Shown: positions 59,469 through 64,000 of the stretch, in pieces
Layout of the letters: every line of letters begins with the position of its first letter
Numbering within the stretch: position 1 is the first letter of the stretch
DNA from: Mesorhizobium sp. M8A.F.Ca.ET.218.01.1.1
GTDB lineage: Bacteria > Pseudomonadota > Alphaproteobacteria > Rhizobiales > Rhizobiaceae
DNA: 64,000 bases
Assembly: GCF_004791165.1 (NCBI RefSeq)
Contig: NZ_SRUZ01000004.1
Span: 310,001-374,000 of the forward strand
Reading direction: 5' to 3'
Position numbers and translations under genes: made by a program
The notes under the pieces: model-generated
Databases searched by the model: none
Told to the model about the DNA's origin: nothing
What the model saw: only the letters and a program-made list of their open reading frames with translations

Positions 59469-61799
59469 ATGTCGAAGAAGCCGTTCAAAGGCGTCATCAA
59501 GCTCGACGTCCGAGACTCAAAGGCCGACTGGGAGCCGTACCTGCCACCGCGCGCACCGAAGAATGCGCCGAATGTTCTGATCGTCCTGTACGACGACACC
59601 GGTCAGGCAGCATGGTCGCCCTACGGGGGCGCCATCAACATGCCGACCCTGGACAGACTTGCGAAAAGCGGTCTCACCTACTCGCAATGGCACACCACAG
59701 CGCTGTGCTCGCCGACGCGCTCCACCTTTCTGACGGGCCGCAATCATCATCTGAACGGCATGTCGTGCATCACCGAGGCATCGAACGGCTTCCCCGGCTG
59801 GAGCGGCCGCATACCTGAAGATTGCATGACGATCGGCCAGATGCTGCAGGAAAATGGCTATAGTACCTTCTGGCTGGGCAAGGACCACAACGTGCCCGAG
59901 CAGGATATTTGCTCGGGCGGCCCCAAGTCGGAATGGCCGGTGCAGAAAGGTTTCGACCGCTATTATGGTTTCCTCGGTGGCGAAACCAATCAGTGGTATC
60001 CCGACCTCGTCGACGACAACAAGTTCATCGACCAGCCGTACAGCCCTGAAGAGGGGTATCACCTCTCCAAGGATCTGGTCGATCAAGCAATGCAGATGAT
60101 CCGCGACCAGAAGGCTTCCAATCCGTCGAAGCCTTGGTTCACGTGGCTGTGTCCGGGCGCCAACCACGCCCCGCACCACGCGCCGAAGGAATATATCGAC
60201 AAGTACAAGGGCAAGTTCGACGAAGGCTACGACGCCTATCGCAAATGGGTCCTGCCACGGATGATCGAGAAGGGTCTTCTGCCAAAGGGCACCGCGCTCA
60301 CGCCGTTCAATCCGCTTCCCGAGGCGGTTGCCAACCCCGGCGACATGGTACGGCCGTGGGACGAGTTGAATGCCGACGAGAAGAAACTGTTCTCGCGCAT
60401 GGCGGAGGTCTATGCCGGCTTCTCTGAATACACCGACGTCCAGATCGGCCGCTTGATCGACTATCTGGAGCAGAGCGGTCAGCTCGACAACACGATCGTC
60501 TTTTATTGCTCCGATAACGGTGCTTCCGGCGAAGGCAGCCCGAATGGTTCGGTCAACGAGAACAAGTTCTTCAACAACTACCCCGACGAACTGTCGGAGA
60601 ACCTGCAGTATCTCGACGTGCTCGGCGGACCCGAAACCTACAATCATTATCCGACCGGCTGGGCCGCAGCGTTCTCGACGCCTTACCAGATGTTCAAGCG
60701 TTATTCCGAATATGCCGGCGGCACCTGCTGTCCGCTGGTTATCTCCTGGCCGAAGGGCATCAAGGCGAAGGGCGAGGTGCGCAACCAGTATCATCATTCG
60801 ACCGACATCGTGCCAACGATTCTGGAATGTATCGGCATGGAGATGCCTGCTACATATCGCGGCGTGAAGCAGCATCCCCTGTCGGGCGTGTCGATGAAAT
60901 ATAGCTTTGACGCAAAGCCGGACGCCCCAACGAAAAAGAAGCGCCAGTATTACGCGATGCTTGGTTCGCGCGGGATATGGGAAGACGGCTGGAAGGCTGC
61001 CGCTCTCCACGCTCCGCTGACGGGCAAAGGCCACTTCGACAAGGACGAGTGGGAGCTTTATCACGTCGACGCGGATCGTTCGGAAGCCAAGAATGTTGCG
61101 AAGGAGAATCCCGAAAAGCTCAAGGCGCTCATCAAGGTTTGGTTCGACGAGGCGGACGCCAACAATGTGCTCCCCCTCGACGATCGCAGCGCTGCCGAAG
61201 TCCTCGGCATCGAACGGCCCTCCACCGAACCGCCACGCGAACGCTATATGTATTATCCCGACACTTCGCCGGTGCCGGAAGGCGTTGCGGTCAATGTGCG
61301 GGGTCGTAGCTACAAGATCCTCGCCGATGTGGAGCTCGGGGACAAATGCGAGGGTGTGATCTTCGCCCATGGCTCACGCTTCGGCGGCCATAGCTTGTTC
61401 ATCAAGGATATGAAACTGCACTACGTCTACAATTTCCTTGGCATCAAGCCGGAACAGACCTTCGTCTCCAAGCAACTCAAGCCTGGCAAATACACGTTTG
61501 GAATGGAGTTCATCCGGGACAAGAAGCCGGGGCCGCACGGCGAGTCGCTTGGCAAGACCACCCTGTACGTCAACGATGAGGTCGTGGCACAGGGCGATAT
61601 GAAGAGCCAACTCGGCAAGTTCACGCTCTCCGGCGACGGCCTCTGCATCGGCCGGGACAGCGGCGACGCGGTGAGTGAGAAATACAAGTCTCCTGGCCAA
61701 TTCAAGGGCGGTACGATCAAGTTCGTCGGCGTGACTGTCGAGAAGGGGCAATACCTTGATCTCGAGAAACTGGCGGCGGCGGCCATGGCTGTCGATTAG
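59469..61799 (+). CDS. Arylsulfatase (formylglycine-dependent type I sulfatase)
   Basis: A sulfate-ester hydrolase of 776 residues. The modification motif is TALCSPTRSTFLTGR with Cys80, Pro82 and Arg84; Cys80 would be oxidised to formylglycine. Metal ligands are in LIVLYDDTGQ (Asp42, Asp43) and the later YCSDNGASGE; the segment LCPGANHAPHHAP holds catalytic residues. After the sulfatase domain (to about 560) an extra C-terminal beta-rich domain (about 590-765) includes FAHGSRFGGHSLFIKDMKL. No signal peptide is seen, so it is probably cytosolic. GGAGA precedes ATG 59469. The downstream FGE-type gene is its likely maturation enzyme. Confidence 0.93.
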   Translation: MSKKPFKGVIKLDVRDSKADWEPYLPPRAPKNAPNVLIVLYDDTGQAAWSPYGGAINMPTLDRLAKSGLTYSQWHTTALCSPTRSTFLTGRNHHLNGMSCITEASNGFPGWSGRIPEDCMTIGQMLQENGYSTFWLGKDHNVPEQDICSGGPKSEWPVQKGFDRYYGFLGGETNQWYPDLVDDNKFIDQPYSPEEGYHLSKDLVDQAMQMIRDQKASNPSKPWFTWLCPGANHAPHHAPKEYIDKYKGKFDEGYDAYRKWVLPRMIEKGLLPKGTALTPFNPLPEAVANPGDMVRPWDELNADEKKLFSRMAEVYAGFSEYTDVQIGRLIDYLEQSGQLDNTIVFYCSDNGASGEGSPNGSVNENKFFNNYPDELSENLQYLDVLGGPETYNHYPTGWAAAFSTPYQMFKRYSEYAGGTCCPLVISWPKGIKAKGEVRNQYHHSTDIVPTILECIGMEMPATYRGVKQHPLSGVSMKYSFDAKPDAPTKKKRQYYAMLGSRGIWEDGWKAAALHAPLTGKGHFDKDEWELYHVDADRSEAKNVAKENPEKLKALIKVWFDEADANNVLPLDDRSAAEVLGIERPSTEPPRERYMYYPDTSPVPEGVAVNVRGRSYKILADVELGDKCEGVIFAHGSRFGGHSLFIKDMKLHYVYNFLGIKPEQTFVSKQLKPGKYTFGMEFIRDKKPGPHGESLGKTTLYVNDEVVAQGDMKSQLGKFTLSGDGLCIGRDSGDAVSEKYKSPGQFKGGTIKFVGVTVEKGQYLDLEKLAAAAMAVD

Positions 61800-61816
61800 C
61801 CACCGAGTTGCGGACA

Positions 61817-61849
61817 TGGAGGTCGGCGGAAAGGCGCCGTCGACCTCCA
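61817..61849 (+). other. Intercistronic hairpin between the sulfatase and transporter genes
   Basis: TGGAGGTCG and CGACCTCCA are perfect 9-bp arms, 15 nt apart; a GCG/CGC pair extends the stem inward past a small bulge. It starts 17 bp after the sulfatase stop. No T-run follows, so mRNA protection or processing is likelier than termination. The rest of the 141-bp gap shows nothing else. Confidence 0.5.
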
Positions 61850-61940
61850 GAAGTCTATCCCTAACGACATCAGAACAATCTGAGGCAGCGATGCACCAGA
61901 AATGGACTGACGCTCCGCAGTTTCGGAAACGAGCAGATCG

Positions 61941-62837
61941 ATGACCGTTCAAGAGCTAATTAAACTAGGCATCACAGTCAGTCTCGTGGCGCTGGTGTTT
62001 GCACTGGGTCTGAAGGCGGCGACAGGCGATCTGCTCTATCTGGTCAAGCGGCCCGGCGAGATGATCCGATCGATCATCTCCATGAACATCATCATGCTGA
62101 TCTTCGCCGTCGGTGTAGCCTTGCTCTTTCCCCTCGCTATCGAAATCAAGATCGCGCTGATCGCCTTGGCGGTTTCGCCGGTTCCGCCGATCCTCCCAGG
62201 CAAGCAGACCAAGGCGGGCGGAACGCAATCATTCGCGCTTAGCCTCCTCATCGTAGCGTCCATCGCGGCGATTGCGCTGGTGCCCATCTCGATCGGGATT
62301 GTGGGAAGCATATTTCACGCTGAGTATTACATGCCCCCGACACGCGTGCTGCGGCCCGTTCTCGTGACGGTGATCGCTCCCCTGCTTGCAGGCGTGCTCG
62401 TTCGCCGCCTGCTTCCGGCACTGGCGGCGCGAATAGCCGGGCCGATCTCGCTTTTCGCGGTCATCCTCCTCGTGGTCGCAGCTATTCCAGTCGTCTTCAC
62501 CAGCGGCGTGACCTTCTGGGGGCAGGTCGGCAACGGTGTGATTGTACTCCTGGCACTGTTCACGGCCCTGGGGCTTTTCGTCGGCCACTTGCTTGGCGGG
62601 CCAGATCCCGACGATCGAACCGTGCTCGCTCTCGCCACGGGCACCCGTCATCCGGCCGTTGCGATGGCGATCGCAAGCCTGAATTTTCCGGACGAGAAGG
62701 CAGCCTTGGCGGTGATGCTTTGGCATCTGGTCATCGGGGCGATCGTGTCTATTCCGTATGTGCGGTGGCGCAGGGCGCTACATGACAAAGCCGCCACCGT
62801 CGAATCGGACCGGCAGACGAATAGGGTTGGCCGATGA
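61941..62837 (+). CDS. Transporter of the bile acid:sodium symporter (BASS)-like family
   Basis: An inner-membrane protein of 298 residues with about nine or ten hydrophobic segments, consistent with the BASS/SBF fold. The first half has SMNIIMLIFAVGVALLFPLA and the loop VSPVPPILPGKQTKAGG, in the place of the conserved Pro/Gly loop of BASS proteins; the second half has ALATGTRHPAVAMAIASLNF in the place of the second crossover. A role in importing a sulfated or other organic anion is suggested by its place between sulfatase and FGE genes. The ribosome-binding site is weak. Its stop overlaps the FGE start by ATGA. The family call is moderately sure. Confidence 0.7.
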   Translation: MTVQELIKLGITVSLVALVFALGLKAATGDLLYLVKRPGEMIRSIISMNIIMLIFAVGVALLFPLAIEIKIALIALAVSPVPPILPGKQTKAGGTQSFALSLLIVASIAAIALVPISIGIVGSIFHAEYYMPPTRVLRPVLVTVIAPLLAGVLVRRLLPALAARIAGPISLFAVILLVVAAIPVVFTSGVTFWGQVGNGVIVLLALFTALGLFVGHLLGGPDPDDRTVLALATGTRHPAVAMAIASLNFPDEKAALAVMLWHLVIGAIVSIPYVRWRRALHDKAATVESDRQTNRVGR

Positions 62838-63796
62838 GTGCCGCAATCCGCCCGCGCGCTTCCGAAAGCAGTCCCGCGGGAAGGGACATGGTGTGGATAC
62901 CTGCCGGGACGTTCCTGATGGGGTCCGATGCCCACTACCCGGAAGAGGCGCCGGCGCATCGTGTGAAGGTCGACGGCTTCTGGATCGGCCGGTTCGCGGT
63001 GACCAACCGGGATTTCGAAAAATTCGTCTCGGAGACCGGCCATGTCACGTTGGCCGAGAAGTCTGCCAATCCGGATGATTATCCTGAAGCGCTACCGGAG
63101 ATGTTGTCACCGTCCTCGACCGTCTTCCGCAAGCCCGCGGGCCCGGTCGATGTCCGCAATCAGTACAATTGGTGGACCTACGTACCCGGTGCGAACTGGC
63201 GCCATCCGCGTGGACCGGCCAGCTCGATCGCCAAGCTCAAGGACCATCCCGTCGTCCATATCGCCTATGAGGATGCCGAGGCGTATGCCCGATGGGCCGG
63301 CATGCAGCTGCCGACCGAGGCGGAATGGGAATTCGCTGCTCGCGGTGGGCTGGAAGGCGCCGAGTTCACATGGGGCGACGAACTAACGCCCGGCGGCGTG
63401 CACATGGCCAATACGTGGCAGGGCGAATTCCCATATCGCAACACGGTGGAAGACGGCTTCGAATACACAGCGCCTGTGGGCTCCTTTCCAGCAAACGGCT
63501 ACGGCCTCCACGACATGGCGGGCAATGTCTGGGAATGGACGTCCGACTGGTATCGGGATCACCGCAGGATCGATAGCCCATGCTGCACGGTCTCCAACCC
63601 GCGGGGCGGCGACCGTGAGGCGAGCCGGGATCCGCGCGATCCCGCCGCGATACCGCGCAGGGTGACAAAGGGGGGCTCACATCTATGCGCCCCGAACTAT
63701 TGCAGGCGATATCGGCCAGCGGCACGAATGGCACAGCCGATAGACACCTCGGTCTCGCATCTCGGCTTTCGTCTCATTCGTCGCCTGGATGATTGA
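62834..63796 (+). CDS. Formylglycine-generating enzyme (SUMF1-type sulfatase-modifying factor)
   Basis: A copper-dependent oxidase that turns the sulfatase Cys into formylglycine. The 320-residue protein has the whole FGE-sulfatase domain: the N-terminal MVWIPAGTFLMGSD, EEAPAHRVKVDGFWIGRFAVTN, VVHIAYEDAEAYARWAG, LPTEAEWEFAARGG, and GLHDMAGNVWEWTSDWY. The active-site cysteines are Cys285 and Cys290 in GGSHLCAPNYCRRYRPAAR, with the same spacing as in known FGEs. Many FGE-fold proteins lack them, so true activity is likely here. No signal peptide, which matches the cytosolic sulfatase. It overlaps the transporter gene, and DUF1622 follows 1 bp later. Confidence 0.93.
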   Translation: MSAAIRPRASESSPAGRDMVWIPAGTFLMGSDAHYPEEAPAHRVKVDGFWIGRFAVTNRDFEKFVSETGHVTLAEKSANPDDYPEALPEMLSPSSTVFRKPAGPVDVRNQYNWWTYVPGANWRHPRGPASSIAKLKDHPVVHIAYEDAEAYARWAGMQLPTEAEWEFAARGGLEGAEFTWGDELTPGGVHMANTWQGEFPYRNTVEDGFEYTAPVGSFPANGYGLHDMAGNVWEWTSDWYRDHRRIDSPCCTVSNPRGGDREASRDPRDPAAIPRRVTKGGSHLCAPNYCRRYRPAARMAQPIDTSVSHLGFRLIRRLDD

Positions 63797-63797
63797 A

Positions 63798-64000
63798 ATG
63801 GAGGCTGTTCGAGAAACCTTCGCGCAGCTCACCGAGGTCTCGATCCTTCTGATCGACTTTATGGCTCTGCTGATTGTCGTCTACGGGACATTGGAGGCTT
63901 TTTGGGGGGCCTGTCGGGCGGCCGTCACTAAACGGCGGCAGCTATATCACCAAATCTGGATGCGCTACGCGCGCTGGCTTGTCGCCGGCCTGACCTTTCA
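63798..64000 (+). CDS. DUF1622 family membrane protein, N-terminal part (cut by window edge)
   Basis: The ATG at 63798 begins a frame that runs off the right edge after 67 codons. It reads MEAVRETFAQLTEVSILLID then FMALLIVVYGTLEAFWGACR, a transmembrane helix, and a basic segment before RWLVAGLTF, the start of a second helix. This fits DUF1622, small membrane proteins of unknown function. It starts 1 bp after the FGE stop, so it belongs to the sulfatase operon. Confidence 0.8.
   Translation, partial: MEAVRETFAQLTEVSILLIDFMALLIVVYGTLEAFWGACRAAVTKRRQLYHQIWMRYARWLVAGLTF

Overview
The window is a high-GC chromosomal segment of an alphaproteobacterium of the Hyphomicrobiales, most likely Mesorhizobium or a close relative. 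I infer this from the housekeeping gene order (tsf, pyrH, frr, uppS, cdsA, rseP, bamA, lpxD, fabZ, lpxA, lpxI, lpxB, then gltA, gltX, comEC, lexA, then moeA, moaC, trpC, trpD, ppiD, tpiA, secG, pyrG), a perfect alphaproteobacterial SOS box (GTTC-N7-GTTC) before lexA, a DUF982 protein, and a degenerate copy of an extragenic palindrome that I recall as common in Mesorhizobium. No rRNA, tRNA, CRISPR array, transposase or integrase was recognised.

Layout. 1-370 is the end of tsf. 384-3108 is a three-gene insert (LysR regulator, NTF2-like protein, aldo/keto reductase) with a LysR-type box in its divergent promoter. 3262-14546 is the translation and envelope run: UMP kinase, ribosome recycling factor, undecaprenyl-PP synthase, CDP-DAG synthase, RseP, BamA and the lipid A genes. 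14589-20816 holds gltA, gltX, comEC and lexA. 21227-29849 is a tryptophan module: a GntR regulator facing a TrpX-type ABC importer across twin AT-rich boxes, then kynureninase, tryptophan 2,3-dioxygenase, an anthranilate-CoA-ligase-like enzyme and a kynurenine-formamidase-like hydrolase. Together they could take up tryptophan and convert it to anthraniloyl-CoA. 29896-40654 returns to housekeeping genes: molybdopterin (moeA, moaC), tryptophan synthesis (trpC, trpD), ppiD, tpiA, secG, an L,D-transpeptidase, pyrG and a DUF1697 protein.

40691-51696 is nutrient acquisition: an NCS1 permease with a large RNA-like dyad in its leader, and a LysR gene divergent from a peptide-use operon (M17 aminopeptidase, proline iminopeptidase and a five-gene peptide ABC importer). 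51838-64000 is accessory. It has a DUF982 protein, a decayed SnoaL-like gene, a minus-strand group (membrane protein, DUF2950, DUF3300, two response regulators, and a histidine kinase whose sensor resembles an ABC solute-binding protein), and a divergent plus-strand operon of arylsulfatase, BASS-type transporter, formylglycine-generating enzyme and DUF1622 protein.

The best candidates for undescribed biology are the sensor-kinase/sulfatase/FGE locus (about 52.6-64 kb) and the self-contained tryptophan import and degradation module between lexA and moeA. Assignments come from reading motifs in the translated sequence; no database search was run.
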